A stretch of 64,000 nt of DNA, taken from Asterias amurensis. Its lineage: Eukaryota; Echinodermata; Asteroidea; Forcipulatida; Asteriidae. The notes below the pieces were generated by a model, which saw only the letters and a program-made list of their open reading frames with translations, made no database searches and was not told the origin of the DNA. Below are positions 52,614 to 63,908 of this stretch, piece by piece; the stretch's first letter is position 1, and every line of letters starts with the position of its first letter. A program made the position numbers and the translations under genes. Location: positions 18,770,349 through 18,834,348 of the forward strand of contig NC_092651.1 of assembly GCF_032118995.1 (NCBI RefSeq), given 5' to 3'.

Positions 52614-54970
52614 ATAACCAAATGAATAAAAGCGTAATAAAAAACATGGACTGTGCAATTTAGGGGATGTTCGCTTTTTTTCAGGGACTATTCAACTTCT
52701 AGTCAGCTCCCTGGAAAATAAAAAGTAAAAACCATTGAGTTTCATTTTGAAGTTGCCGTAAACCACTGATATTAATTTTGGCACGGTAAGGCCATCCTAT
52801 AATATTTCAACTAATTCGGACATGGGCATACAATTTCAATCCGGGGTCCACCCAAAAACACAAAAGCCATTTACTATTGATATGCAGATTCGGTCTTGGA
52901 AACCAATCAGCAACCGGGCGCTGTGTACAGATTAGAAATCAGTGACAAAATGGCCGGGGTCCTTCAAGATTGAACGTCAACACTGCGCCCTGCGATGACC
53001 GTCTCCATTTGACTGCCACTTTTTAAGGGTTTGGCTTTAGATTTTTTAAATACCCATGTCAGGGAATTAGTAGCTGAAAACACTTTTTACTGAATGTTGT
53101 AAAATACAGCAGATCGAGAAACTTCATGAGGACATTCAAGGCAAGTCCGGAACTCTCGCACGGGAGCTCCGGACTTGCCGTGTAAGTTGCATGCAGTAAC
53201 CATGGCGTTAAGGTAAACAATGGAGTCAGCCCGGACAAAAATGTTTACTTTTTGCGACTTCGACACTTTTAAGAGTTCAAAGAGTCTTTTTCATACATTC
53301 TTTTGATCTTTCTGAACATTCAAAGATGTCATTTTACTTCTTAAGGGGTGGCAGTCAGAAATGGTTAGGACCTGGGCCCGTTGACAGTCTTATTGACAGT
53401 GACACACATTATGATTAATGACAGTTGCCATGGCTGCCGTTGCCGTTTTATCAAGACTGCAGTTTACAGCAGAATGAGGATATGACACCATTCTCCATTG
53501 TCTCACATCATAATGTATCCTTTATGAAAATTAATTTTAACATACCTGCTTACTATTGATGAAGTTTTTGAAGATGTATAATTAAACTGTTCTTTTTGTA
53601 ATCTAAAACAATTATGTACCAAAAGTTTTGGATTTCATTCCTACCCAAGTAATATCATGTGGGTTTTATCACCGTGATGTTGATTATTGTGATATTCTTT
53701 TAGCCGCAGAATGTAACCATTTCATTTGTTTGTTGATGTATTATCTGTTATGGTCTCTACAATATAAATTGTTTAAAACGTGTTTTCTCAACACACATAC
53801 AACCAAGAAACATGAACTAGTACAGTGTTGATGCTTTAAAGGGCCTCTACTTGAACCTTTTTCATAACAAGGAATGCATGTTGCCATCTAGAGTAGAAAA
53901 TACACCACCCAGTTACTCTATTTCTTCCCTGGCAAAAAATTATTAATTCAGTTTATCATCAACAAATCAGTTTTTAAAAATGTCCCAAATTAAGCTACAA
54001 CCCAAATTATAAATAGCTACAGTTGTTTGGAGAACTGGAACAATGGAATAAATTTCCTTATGCAACAGTAGTGCACAATACAATTAAATGAAATACTGTT
54101 CACAAAAACTAATAGAAGAAAAATAAGCCATGAACAAAACAGGAACTTGGAGGAATTCATTTTTTTATGAAAATTTGTCAACTTCAACATACAAACTTAG
54201 AGCACAAGGACGATATTGGTAATTGGTAATTTCCATGACTAGAACAATTTGAGACTTGGAGCACAATGATGATAATGGTAATTTATAATTTCAATGACTA
54301 GAACAACTTGTTTTTTTATAAGGCAAATAACTTGATTAAAGTTATTAATTTTAATGTTAATGTCGATCAAGCAACTTACAAGATCAAAACTAGTTGTTAT
54401 ACTAATTCTTAAAAACTCTTGTAGTTGTATAATGAGGCAAATAACTTAATTATTAAAAGTTATTATCAAACAACTCATTATATCAAAACTATTTGGTTCA
54501 AGCAATATTAGTCAAAGGAAAGTTGTTGACCATTACCATATTTACACCATATAAGTCTTGTGCAAATCTATAAATACTTGTGGAAGTACACTGTAACATG
54601 AAGAAACAAAATTGTTGGGTAGGTTATCATAATGCTGAAAATACCACACTATGGTGAATCATTCTGGAGGTGTCTGGCTCTTCATGGGATCCGGTTTCAA
54701 TTTGGAAACCCTGCCTAGTGGCTAACTAGTGTCTTAAAAATAATGAAAGTACAATAGTTTGCTCACCCTGGTTTGAATTTGTAAGCAGAATTAGACACCA
54801 GAATCATTCCTACTGCATGGTTTTCATTTAAAGCTGGGAGATGTTATACATGAACATAGTTTGCTGTGCACCCTGGATTAAAGCAGAATTGAACTTCAGA
54901 AATCCTGTTAGTGGAAGTACATAGCTTGCTGGTTGCAATTTTTAAGCAGAGTCATGAAACTTTGAAGAAT
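52614..54970. other. Intergenic stretch with a GC-rich hairpin, no recognised gene
   Basis: No exon or known repeat was found apart from a hairpin at 53140-53179 with 19-bp arms (GGCAAGTCCGGAACTCTCG facing CGGGAGCTCCGGACTTGCC) and a two-base loop. Two similar short stretches at about 54200 and 54260 (GAGCACAAGGACGATATTGG / GAGCACAATGATGATAATGG) are a local duplication. Confidence 0.5.
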
Positions 54971-54999
54971 ACATGTATAATCAGTGGTATCGTCGTTGT

Positions 55000-55330
55000 C
55001 TAGAGTGTTTCACTCCACTGCAGGAGGAAATCCTCTTCACCAAATCTCCATCTCACTCTATTCAGCGCTGTTGTTGCCAAGCAATGCCCCTGTGTGAACT
55101 TAGTTCATCTCTTCATCTTCTGTTTTGTCGCCCTCTATTTCTTGTCCATATTCTTGGAGTCCAGTTGGTTGTTTTACATGCCCACCTCTTGTCATGCCTC
55201 CTTGCTAGGTGGCCTGCCCATCTCCACTTTTTTGATTTGATCGTCTTGATAATATCCTGCACCCTTGATTTCTTTCTTAGCTCCTGGTTCGTCACTGTCA
55301 AGATATTTCTCAGTTTTACTGATTATAGCG
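55000..55330 (-). mobile_element. Non-LTR retrotransposon (LINE) 3' coding fragment
   Basis: The minus strand encodes TNQELRKKSRVQDIIKTIKS, KKWRWAGHLARR and RIWTRNRGRQ. This pattern (RWAGHVARR..RW, then GRP) ends many RTE-like LINE ORFs. After a stop the same strand keeps a weak match to the final segment (ALNRVRWRFGEEDFLLQW). Strongly 5'-truncated and degraded. Confidence 0.7.
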
Positions 55331-55499
55331 TTGCCTAATACCCGGAAATGTGTGTCTTATTAATATTACACTATTCTTCTTACAACAACGAAAGAAAATA
55401 AAATTTTTGTGTTCCTTCGCTACGCTCATATGCATGAAAAACAGTTTTACCCTTATGAACAACCAAAATAAGCACACAGATACGCAGTCAAGTATATTC

Positions 55500-56240
55500 T
55501 ACGAATTTATTGAAAAACATGGGAATAAGGCCAGGATTCGGCCGACTGTGAAATTTGACAAAGAAAAACGCAGTAAGTGGGTTTTACCTCGAAAAATATT
55601 ATTTTCACCAGAAGCAGCAGAATAATGCCTGTACGAAGCCCCATCTTGGGCTTGACGAAAGCTTGAAGACCTTTTTTGTAGCTTCCTTCCTTCCAAATCT
55701 TTCAGGGCTGCTTCTTCAGCGATTAGGACTTTCTTTTGCACCTCTACCGACTAATCTTTCTTGCCGCTGCTTTCCAAGTGCTGGACAGTTACCCAACCGG
55801 CTTTACTTGAGTCTGCGATCTTGATCTTCTGTTTGCGATCGGTAATTAGATCTTCTGCTTTGACGATGGTATCAAAAACTTCTTGTAAGTCGCTTTTTTG
55901 TAGAAGTGAGTTCTTCATTCATGCGAGAAGAATCTCTAGCTCGCCGCAGAAAGCCTACTGTGCCGAGTTACCGGGCTTCGAGAGCTCCCGGGCTTCTAGT
56001 TTGTTCTTTATTACTTTCAGCTCGGTGTTGTCCTGGGGTTTGTTATTATTTGATAATGCCTCGAATTTTGAGTTAAAGTAGAGCTGGAACTTCTCAAATA
56101 AGGCTTTAGTGTCCAAGTTTCCAGGTTGCTCGGGCATAGACATCGTTAGAAATTTGTCGTAACAAACTAGTTTAACTCTGATAAAATGTTTTAAAGTATA
56201 CTCAGCGACTGAAAAAGACCTGAACTGGAGACTCATAGAT
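55500..56240 (-). mobile_element. Probable DIRS-like retroelement ORF1 fossil (fragment)
   Basis: Minus-strand pieces include a segment with ALFEKFQLYFNSKFEALSNN and another with EEAALKDLEGRKLQKRSSSF. These resemble the gag-like first ORF of DIRS-type (tyrosine-recombinase) retroelements common in marine invertebrates. It is broken in several places and no reverse transcriptase or ends were found nearby. The family call is tentative. Confidence 0.4.
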
Positions 56241-58335
56241 TCCTTTTGCTTATATACTATGTATACGCTTCAGCAGTTTGATATTATGCTTCAATGAGTT
56301 TGGAATGTAAAGGCATGATCGATCTCAGTATGGTGACATCGATTGCCAACGCCCTACGCACGTGACCCGGGGTGCTACACACACAATAATTTTGGTATTC
56401 AAACAGACAAAACTAAATAGACAATTCAATTCAGTTTCACTGTATTCTTCTTTACAATTCTGTACACATCATTATTTACAGTCATTTATATTTACAAACA
56501 TTCTTAGTATCAGATTCAGTGGAGTCTTCACACAAGAATATAGACAATTTCAAGACTACTTTCCAGTGAAGACTTTCATTCGATTCAGTTGATTAATACT
56601 TTCAAGTCCTCACAAATTTATATAAAATCACAATATAATTATTAGTTGAGTACTTCCAACCAGTTCAGTGGCTACAGTAACCATACATATATACATGTAA
56701 GCCATCAAAGTTAATAACAGCAATCTTGATTCACCAAGTTGGGTGCTGGCTCCTAACACTGCCTTTAAGTGTGGGTGAGGCTAGTCAAGGCCGCTCACTT
56801 GCCACGACCTTGGCTTCTTCGATTGGTTTGGCCTTCTCGTCTCTCTCTCTCTCTCTTTCAAGCCTTTCTCAGGATGAATTTCCAGAACAACACTCAGTAA
56901 TACTCTTGGCTCGGAACTCTTAGGTCGGAACTTGGAAACTCTTAGCTCAGACCTCAGAACCACGATTTCTACATCATGGTGTATCTTATCTGTACAGCGG
57001 CAACACTGGCCCTGACGATTCTCACAAATAGATGATTGCACTCGGCACTGCCTTCAATAAAAAGCCCACTACAAAAGTAATGTCTTCAAAAAGTCGCTGC
57101 CCAAAATATGTCTGCTGTAGCTGTAGCTACGCCCGATGACTATATTCTAGAGGTACTATCAAACTCACGTCTTCTCAATCTTGATTTGAAAATCATCTGC
57201 CCACTTTCCAGCTCTAACTCTGACTATACTCCAACTTGATCCACTAGTTCACGACTGTTGTCAATGCCAGACCCTGGCAACTATTGTGAATTTTAAACTT
57301 CCCTTTATTTTACAAAGTGAATTCTTTCTCAAGCATGACAACTCCCAAAAGCAAATTTGCTGACAAACCATACATTGAAATCTATAAATAAAAGCAGCAA
57401 ATCTTAAAGTAACAAAAAGCTGCATGCTGCATATTTTGTGATGAACACAATTCTTTAGCTTGAAATAAACAATACTCTTTAATTATATAAGGGGATTTAA
57501 TATTTACAGAAATTTACAGAAAATGTAGTACAGTTTGTTATTTTGTAACCTCATGGGATATTTTCTTACCTCATGGGGTATTTTCTTATGCCCTGGTTTG
57601 GCTAAATAAACCAACAATCTATTAATTCAATTTAAATATACAACTTTCTTCTAAGCTAACAAATGTGCTTCTTTCAAGCCTTGGTTGAAACTGTATACAA
57701 ATAGCAACTTTTTCTTGTCAATGTTTAACTCAAAGATTCTGCTTTCGACCTCAAGTACAAGTTATTTACATCATCCTTAGATTGAACTCAAGGGTTCATC
57801 CACTACTAAATCAATAATTCAGAGCACATCTTTGGCTGTTTTCAGTTGCTCTGGACGCCCTGACTCATGTCTCTTGCCTGCTTGTAGACTTCGCCAATCG
57901 GTCCTTCAAGTATGGCCTTAGGCCTAGCCCCATAAAGTTGGTCAGTGGTTGACTCAAACTCTTCGTCATGATCAATGGTTGGGCATCATGCGTCTAATTA
58001 AAACCGGGGTTGGGTGGTCATGATATTCTCGATGTAGTAGGGCACGGTTCCAGGCTGTGGGCTCTGGTGGAAATCAGTTACTGAAGAATTTCCAAAATCA
58101 CAATATTTCGCCGTGGACTTTCTATCTCACGGAAACTCTTAATACAGTTGAGTCTGCCCTATAACCTGCAGGGCTTCACTTTAGTAAGACATATTGGGAA
58201 GTTTGACCAAAAGGGTTGAGATTAACTTATCTTTAAGGTTTTACAGTAAGAAAAACATATTGAGTACAATCTATTTGTAAAGCACAAAACTAAATCATTG
58301 AATACTGACGACCCTTTAGTAAGGAATACTTATTT
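56241..58335. other. No recognised gene
   Basis: AT-rich sequence with a short CT-rich run at about 56840 (TCTCTCTCTCTCTCTTTC). Open stretches are short and carry no recognisable motif. Confidence 0.5.
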
Positions 58336-58339
58336 CTTT

Positions 58340-59390
58340 GTTGTTCTAATGCATTCGGGTGACTCATATAATACCTTCGTTAATCCAAGTTAAGTAACTA
58401 GACCACAAAATCAGCAAAAAACAGAGGATAGCCACCAAGGAAATAAAATGTCAGCTTTTACGCATTCTTATGTATCATATATGAGCAAAAACAGCATAAG
58501 ACTACTGGTGGTACAACCGTGATATACTTTGCATCATTAGGTAAAATTTCGATATGGTGGTAACCAGACTTAGTCGAATTATAGAGAATCTTGTGAAAGA
58601 ATTTGCAACCTTATTTTACAATCGTCTAGTTTGAAGTTTCAGAACGAATTTGTTCAGTCTGCTTAATCAATCGTGTTAGATTTCAAGACCGTTATCTTAC
58701 ATGATTAATAATCACATCGTACCTCGAATAAATCTACAAACTTGTAAAACAAGTTTGCTTCTTAAATGCATTCGGGCCTTTCATATACTACATTCCTAAA
58801 TCCAAGTTAACAGAGGATGGTTGCCAAGCAAATAAACATCAGCTTTTACACTTTATTATGGATCATAATGATCAAGAACAGCAGGTATTGAGACTTACTG
58901 GTGGTGAAATTCCGATGTGATGGAACCATACATAGTTGAAATAGAACACTAGAGAATCTTGTGAAAAATTTGCAACCTTCCAATCTTCTAGTTTAAAGTT
59001 TTTTGAATGAATTTGGTAAATCTGCTTAAATCTAGAATCAATCGTTTCTTACCAGTTGCTTGATAAGCTACTGATAAGGGATCCGCTATGAAAGAGGGCT
59101 CTGTTTTTTCTACGATTATTTGAGATGAAATCAATTCCATGATGAAAACTATTTCGAAAACTTTCTCATTTAGCGCTGATTTATTCGGAAGGACCAAGGG
59201 GTGGCATTTCTAAAACGAGATATTGTAACCATTCATAACACAAACATGATCAATTGAGATGAACAAAATTAGTACGGAAACTGTGCGGTTCTTCTTTGAC
59301 TATAAACTTATCACATTTCAAGACTGTTGTTTTACATGATTAATAATCACAGATATACAAACTTGTCAAACATGTTTTCTTCTTTAATGC
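58340..59390. repeat. Degenerate direct duplication
   Basis: Two to three drifting copies in one orientation. AATGCATTCGGGTGACTCAT at about 58345 matches AATGCATTCGGGCCTTTCAT at about 58765. ACATGATTAATAATCACA at about 58699 matches the same phrase at about 59334. GAGAATCTTGTGAAA occurs in both. A stretch at about 59085-59300 in the second copy has no counterpart in the first. Nature unknown; no coding sense. Confidence 0.6.
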
Positions 59391-59456
59391 TGACTTAGGG
59401 CTGCTGTGGTGTAGTCGAGTGAGTGGGCAGCTCTGGCTCTAGGTCTTGGTCTTATC

Positions 59457-59669
59457 TGTAATAGTATTTTCTCTAACTAAATACTATCAGAAATAACTCA
59501 CTATGAAACAATAAACTGGGCTTCTCAAATCGTGTTGTCACAAACTCTCCGTGTGTAAGTAAGAATAATCATAACATGTGAAACTACATACAGCTAGCTA
59601 AAAACCATCCAGTTGCAGGAGCTGCCAACTGAGGGCGCTAGACATAGACAAGATGATGCACTTGTCACA
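59457..59669 (-). repeat. 3' LTR of the Gypsy element
   Basis: On the minus strand the proposed LTR begins TGTGACAAGTGCATCATC right after a purine-rich tract, GGAGGAAAGA, and ends about 213 bp later at ACTATTACA. TG...CA ends plus the purine tract support the borders. The 5' partner is outside the window, so they are not confirmed by comparison. Confidence 0.6.
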
Positions 59670-59935
59670 TCTTTCCTCCAATAAAGAAATAAGAGTCATA
59701 CAGTTCAAATAATAATTATTGTTCATCCAAAGAATCTTAAAGAAATAGATCAAGTTCCAATGTTAGGTCCATCCATAGAATATTGTGGCTCCAGTGTGGT
59801 TCAGTTTCAAATAGTGTTGTGTCTTCAAATCAAACAATCCGAGTAGCCTTTTTTAATGCATAACAAATAAACACTAACTCAACTTTCTAACTTTTGTTAT
59901 TTTCTCAAGCCTGTTCTTTTCTCAGTCCTGTACTT

Positions 59936-62900
59936 TTAGTAGGTTACAAAGTCAGTGAGATGTGAGGGTTGTTTCACTGTGCGTCCTGATCTAGTTGTGA
60001 CCAAAGGTTGTCGTTGTCCTGCGTCTTGTTGTGGTTCTATGTTCGCGTCAATGGTTGTTTCCTTTGTTGGGACATTGGCATCAAAGTTTGGGTTGATTGG
60101 ACTGTAATCCTCTTTGGTGCTGCGGAGATCTCTGCGATTTCTTCGGTATGTTTTGCCGGTTTGGGTCATCACTTCATATGATCGCGGTTCGCTTTTCTTG
60201 CGGGTTACAATCGCTTTCTTCCACTCTACCTTGTCTTTCATTGGTCTGACTCGAACTGTTTCACCGACTGTCAATGGGGGGAGGTCTTTCGCTCTTTTGT
60301 CATAGTGATACATGTATGCCTGTCGTTTCTTGTTTTCAGCGAGTTGTTGTGGAACCTTCGTGACAATCTTTGGCTTAAGAAGTTTGTTTGTTGAAGGCAG
60401 CAGTGTCTTGGTTCTGCGATTCATCAGGCGTTGAACTGGACTGCTGGACAGTCCTTGAGATGGCGTGTTGCGAAAATCAAGTAACGTTAGGTAGGGGTCA
60501 GCTTTGGCGTTTGCGGCTTTTTTGAGCATTGTTTTAGCCATCTTTACTGCTTGCTCGGCTTTTCCGTTGCTTTGCGGATAGTATGGAGAAGAAGTTGTAT
60601 GGGTAAACTCCCAGGTCGAAGTGAATGCTTTAAATTGTTCAGATTTAAACTGTGGTCCATTGTCTGTGATTAAATTATCAGGGATACCATGTCGAGCAAA
60701 GTTAGCTTTGAGCTTCCTTATGACTGTGTTAGCCTTGGTATCTTCTAGGTAGTCGATTTCCCAGAAGTTGGAGTAGTAGTCGACTGTGATGAGGTAATTC
60801 TTGTCCCCTTGAACACACAGGTCTGCTCCAAGTTTTGCCCATGGTCTATTTGGAATTTCATGAGGGTGTAGAGTTTCTTTCTGCTGCTTGGACTCTAGTG
60901 ATCTGCAGATGTCACACTTTTGGATGAAGTCTTTCACCTCTGCTGTGATACCTGGCCAGTACAGACACTCTCGTGCACGACGGAGACACCCTTCAATTCC
61001 GAGGTGAGACGAGTGAATGCGCTGAAGCATACTGCTACGAAGGGATTTTGGCACTATTACTCTTTCCCCTTTGAAGAGAAGTCCATCCTGGATGCTTAGC
61101 TCATCTCTGATGTCAAAGTAGGGGGTGAGCAAGTTGGGGACGTCACGTTTCATTTCAGTCCATCCATTCAATATGGAATCTTTGAGCAACATCAGCGTTT
61201 GATCATTTGCTGTGTGCTGTTGTATGTCATTCAATCTCTGTGGAGTGATAGGCAGGTGTTTAATCATGTTGACTGTTTCTAGTCCCTTTTGAAAGCAATC
61301 TTGCGGTTTCTCGGGTAGGTATGCTCTGCTAAGTGTATCCGCCAGATACATTTCTTTACCCTGGTGGTACGAGACCTTTACATCATAGGTCTGTAGTCTC
61401 ATCAGCTTCCTCTGCAGACGCTTAGGTGCACGATGTAGAGGTTTAAGAACAATCATCTCAAGTGGCTTGTGATCTGTCTGCACATTAACTTGGCGACCAT
61501 ATGTGAACTGATGAAACCGTTCCAGGCCAAAGATGACGGAAAGTAGCTCTTTCTCAATTTGAGCATATCTTGTTTCACAGTCAGTGAGGGCTCTGCTTGC
61601 AAATGTAACAGGCTGACCTTTCTGCATCAATGCTGCCCCTAGCCCGGTCTGTGATGCATCAGACTGCAGAGTGAGCTCCTCCTTTGGATCATAGTACTTT
61701 AGTACTGGTGCCATGGTTACCATCGTAGTAATGGCATCTACTGCTTTGTCATGGCTATCTAGCCAGCACCAGTCTGCGTCCTTTTGTGTCAACTTTCTCA
61801 GTGGCTCACAGGTAGCGCTCAGTTGTGGAAGAAACTTGCTGAGATAATTGACAAAGCCAATGAATCTTTGTAGCTCTGTCTTGTTGGATGGCTTAGGCAT
61901 CTCTTGCACAGCTTTCACCTTTGCTGGGTCAGGTTTCAGTCCATCTACTGTGATGAGATGTCCCATGAATGGCACCTGCTTCATTTTGAGCTTCAATTTG
62001 GCTTTGTTTATCTTCAAATTTCTCTGACGGCATCTTTCTAGCAGAGCTTTTAGCTTTATGTCATGGTCAGCTGTTGCTTCAGCCATTGTATCCCCTTTTC
62101 CGAATACAAGTATATCATCAGCTATGGTTTGAACACCCTCAAGACCTTCTATAACTTGGTCTTGTCGTCGTTGGAATTCCTCCGGCGCCGTGCTGATTCC
62201 AAACGGCATACGCAGCCATCTGTATCTGCCAAATGGTGTGTTGAACGTTGTCAGGTATGAGCTTTCTTCATCTAGCTCAACATGCCAGAAACCATTCTTT
62301 GCATCTAGAACGGAGAACACTTTGGCATTGTTCAAGTCGGGAAGGATATCATCAATCGTCTTCATTGGGTAGTGACTTCTGTTGAGTGCTTTGTTCAGAT
62401 CTTTGGGATCAAGACAAATTCGCAGTTTGTGTGGTTTGACAACACAGACCAAACTTGATACCCATGGAGTAGGTGTATCAACTGGTTTGACAATTTGTGT
62501 TTCAGTCAGTTTGTCTAACTCTCGCTTCAGCTTCTGCTTCAAAGCGATTGGCACACGTCTCGGTGGATGCACCACAGGGTTGACGGTTGAATCCACATCA
62601 AGGTGATATTTGTTCTCGAGGCATCCTGTTCCTTCAAAAACATCTGCAAACTCGGTGATCAGTTGCTCTGCTGACTTCACTGTCTGCATTGGTGGGGCAA
62701 CATAGGCAATATTCTCATGATGAACTTCTATCATGCCCATCTGTTGTGCTGCTTTACTCCCCAGTATCGGTGTCACTCCTTCATCTTGTACAACAACAAA
62801 ATCTACCTTGTACTTCTTCTGGTTCTTAAGGTTAATCATCTTTAGTTTGCATCGCCCAAGTGGAATCAGTGTTGTCTTGTTGTACATTGACAACACCTGC

Positions 62901-63361
62901 TTCGTCTCTGTGAGCTGTGCATCTCCTATCAGATGTTTAGGGATCACATTACAAGTTGCTCCTGAGTCGATTTGAAGAAGAACTTGTTTTTTCGCTATCA
63001 TCATTTTGGCATAGATGTTTTTCGCGAATGATTTCTCCACTGTGTGGATTGTCTCTGGTATGAGCTCCATGGTCATGAGTTCCTCGTACGTTGAGTCATC
63101 GGAACTGTCGTCATCTGCAACTGCATAAACTCTCGTACCTTTCGAAAGGCATTGTTTGGCAAAGTGGTTCATCTTGTGACACTTTGTGCATTCTTTTCCA
63201 TATGCCGGGCATTTCTCTTTCACAAATTCATGCTGTAGCCCACAGAATTTGCAGACTCTGCCATGTGTGGCCGCTTTCTGTCGTGTCCCATCACTACGTG
63301 CTGGTTTTCGTTGCCTTTGTTTGTATACAGCATGTACTTCTGTGGCTGCAGGTTCTTCCAA
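59936..63361 (-). CDS. Gypsy pol polyprotein (fossil or young element)
   Basis: An open frame of 1141 codons. In order: a zinc knuckle (CTKCHKMNHFAKQC, ~residues 55-70), aspartic protease (LLQIDSGATCNVIP, ~130), reverse transcriptase with ADDILVFG (~410), RNase H (LQSDASQTGLGAAL, ~590), integrase with the H2C2 finger (HSSHLG to CDIC, ~825-860) and a DDE core with TDNGPQF (~940) and SNGKAE. No chromodomain was seen at the end. Closest by eye to Gypsy elements of marine invertebrates. Confidence 0.9.
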   Translation of the reverse strand: MEEPAATEVHAVYKQRQRKPARSDGTRQKAATHGRVCKFCGLQHEFVKEKCPAYGKECTKCHKMNHFAKQCLSKGTRVYAVADDDSSDDSTYEELMTMELIPETIHTVEKSFAKNIYAKMMIAKKQVLLQIDSGATCNVIPKHLIGDAQLTETKQVLSMYNKTTLIPLGRCKLKMINLKNQKKYKVDFVVVQDEGVTPILGSKAAQQMGMIEVHHENIAYVAPPMQTVKSAEQLITEFADVFEGTGCLENKYHLDVDSTVNPVVHPPRRVPIALKQKLKRELDKLTETQIVKPVDTPTPWVSSLVCVVKPHKLRICLDPKDLNKALNRSHYPMKTIDDILPDLNNAKVFSVLDAKNGFWHVELDEESSYLTTFNTPFGRYRWLRMPFGISTAPEEFQRRQDQVIEGLEGVQTIADDILVFGKGDTMAEATADHDIKLKALLERCRQRNLKINKAKLKLKMKQVPFMGHLITVDGLKPDPAKVKAVQEMPKPSNKTELQRFIGFVNYLSKFLPQLSATCEPLRKLTQKDADWCWLDSHDKAVDAITTMVTMAPVLKYYDPKEELTLQSDASQTGLGAALMQKGQPVTFASRALTDCETRYAQIEKELLSVIFGLERFHQFTYGRQVNVQTDHKPLEMIVLKPLHRAPKRLQRKLMRLQTYDVKVSYHQGKEMYLADTLSRAYLPEKPQDCFQKGLETVNMIKHLPITPQRLNDIQQHTANDQTLMLLKDSILNGWTEMKRDVPNLLTPYFDIRDELSIQDGLLFKGERVIVPKSLRSSMLQRIHSSHLGIEGCLRRARECLYWPGITAEVKDFIQKCDICRSLESKQQKETLHPHEIPNRPWAKLGADLCVQGDKNYLITVDYYSNFWEIDYLEDTKANTVIRKLKANFARHGIPDNLITDNGPQFKSEQFKAFTSTWEFTHTTSSPYYPQSNGKAEQAVKMAKTMLKKAANAKADPYLTLLDFRNTPSQGLSSSPVQRLMNRRTKTLLPSTNKLLKPKIVTKVPQQLAENKKRQAYMYHYDKRAKDLPPLTVGETVRVRPMKDKVEWKKAIVTRKKSEPRSYEVMTQTGKTYRRNRRDLRSTKEDYSPINPNFDANVPTKETTIDANIEPQQDAGQRQPLVTTRSGRTVKQPSHLTDFVTY

Positions 63362-63449
63362 GGTTTTAATTCTTTCCTTGGATAGCTCTGATGCTCGACT
63401 TATGGCTAGACATTTCTCAAGGTCAAGGCTACTTTCTCGTAAGAGCCTT

Positions 63450-63908
63450 TCACGTAGATTGGAATCTTGTATTCCACATTATTATATGATCTCTCAGAAG
63501 CGAGTCACGAAGTGTTTCGAAGTTGCAAGTTTCGGCCAGTAGTTTCAGCTCAGTAAGATACTTCTCTATGGACTCTCCACCCTCTTGATTTCTAGTGAAA
63601 AATCTGTATCTCTCTACTGTTTCGCTCTTTTTTGGATCACAGTGTGCATCAAACGCCTCCAGGACATCGGTAAGCTTTGATTCATTTGTTAGCCCCAGTG
63701 TCTTGAACAGCTCTCGTCCTGTAGTACCAACAAGATACTGAAACATCTTCACCTTGATTTGGTCTTCTTTCTTGGCCATTGCTAGGTCAATGTAAAGTGT
63801 AAGCTCTTCTCTCCACCTTTTCCATGTACGGGAAAGGTCTCTGACCTCCATGTCAAGGTTGGCGGGTGGCCTGATTCTGTCCATTTTCTTTGCACTGCAG
63901 TCAGACAA
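63450..63908 (-). CDS. Gypsy gag segment
   Basis: An open frame of 152 codons just upstream of pol on the same strand. It contains WKRWREELTLYIDLAMAKKE, GTTGRELFKTLGL and RYRFFTRNQEGGESIEKYLT, the usual capsid pattern of Gypsy gag proteins. The zinc knuckle is carried by the following frame. Confidence 0.8.
   Translation of the reverse strand: MSDCSAKKMDRIRPPANLDMEVRDLSRTWKRWREELTLYIDLAMAKKEDQIKVKMFQYLVGTTGRELFKTLGLTNESKLTDVLEAFDAHCDPKKSETVERYRFFTRNQEGGESIEKYLTELKLLAETCNFETLRDSLLRDHIIMWNTRFQST

Noticed and set aside
55113-55301. Host gene on the minus strand (and a plus-strand 121-codon ORF here)
   Set aside because: The minus-strand residues match the end of LINE reverse-transcriptase ORFs, and the plus-strand ORF is antisense to it.
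59395-59456. tRNA-like A box (TGGTGTAGTCGAGTGAGTGG) next to the Gypsy LTR
   Set aside because: No B box or acceptor pairing is visible; perhaps a SINE piece, not a tRNA gene.
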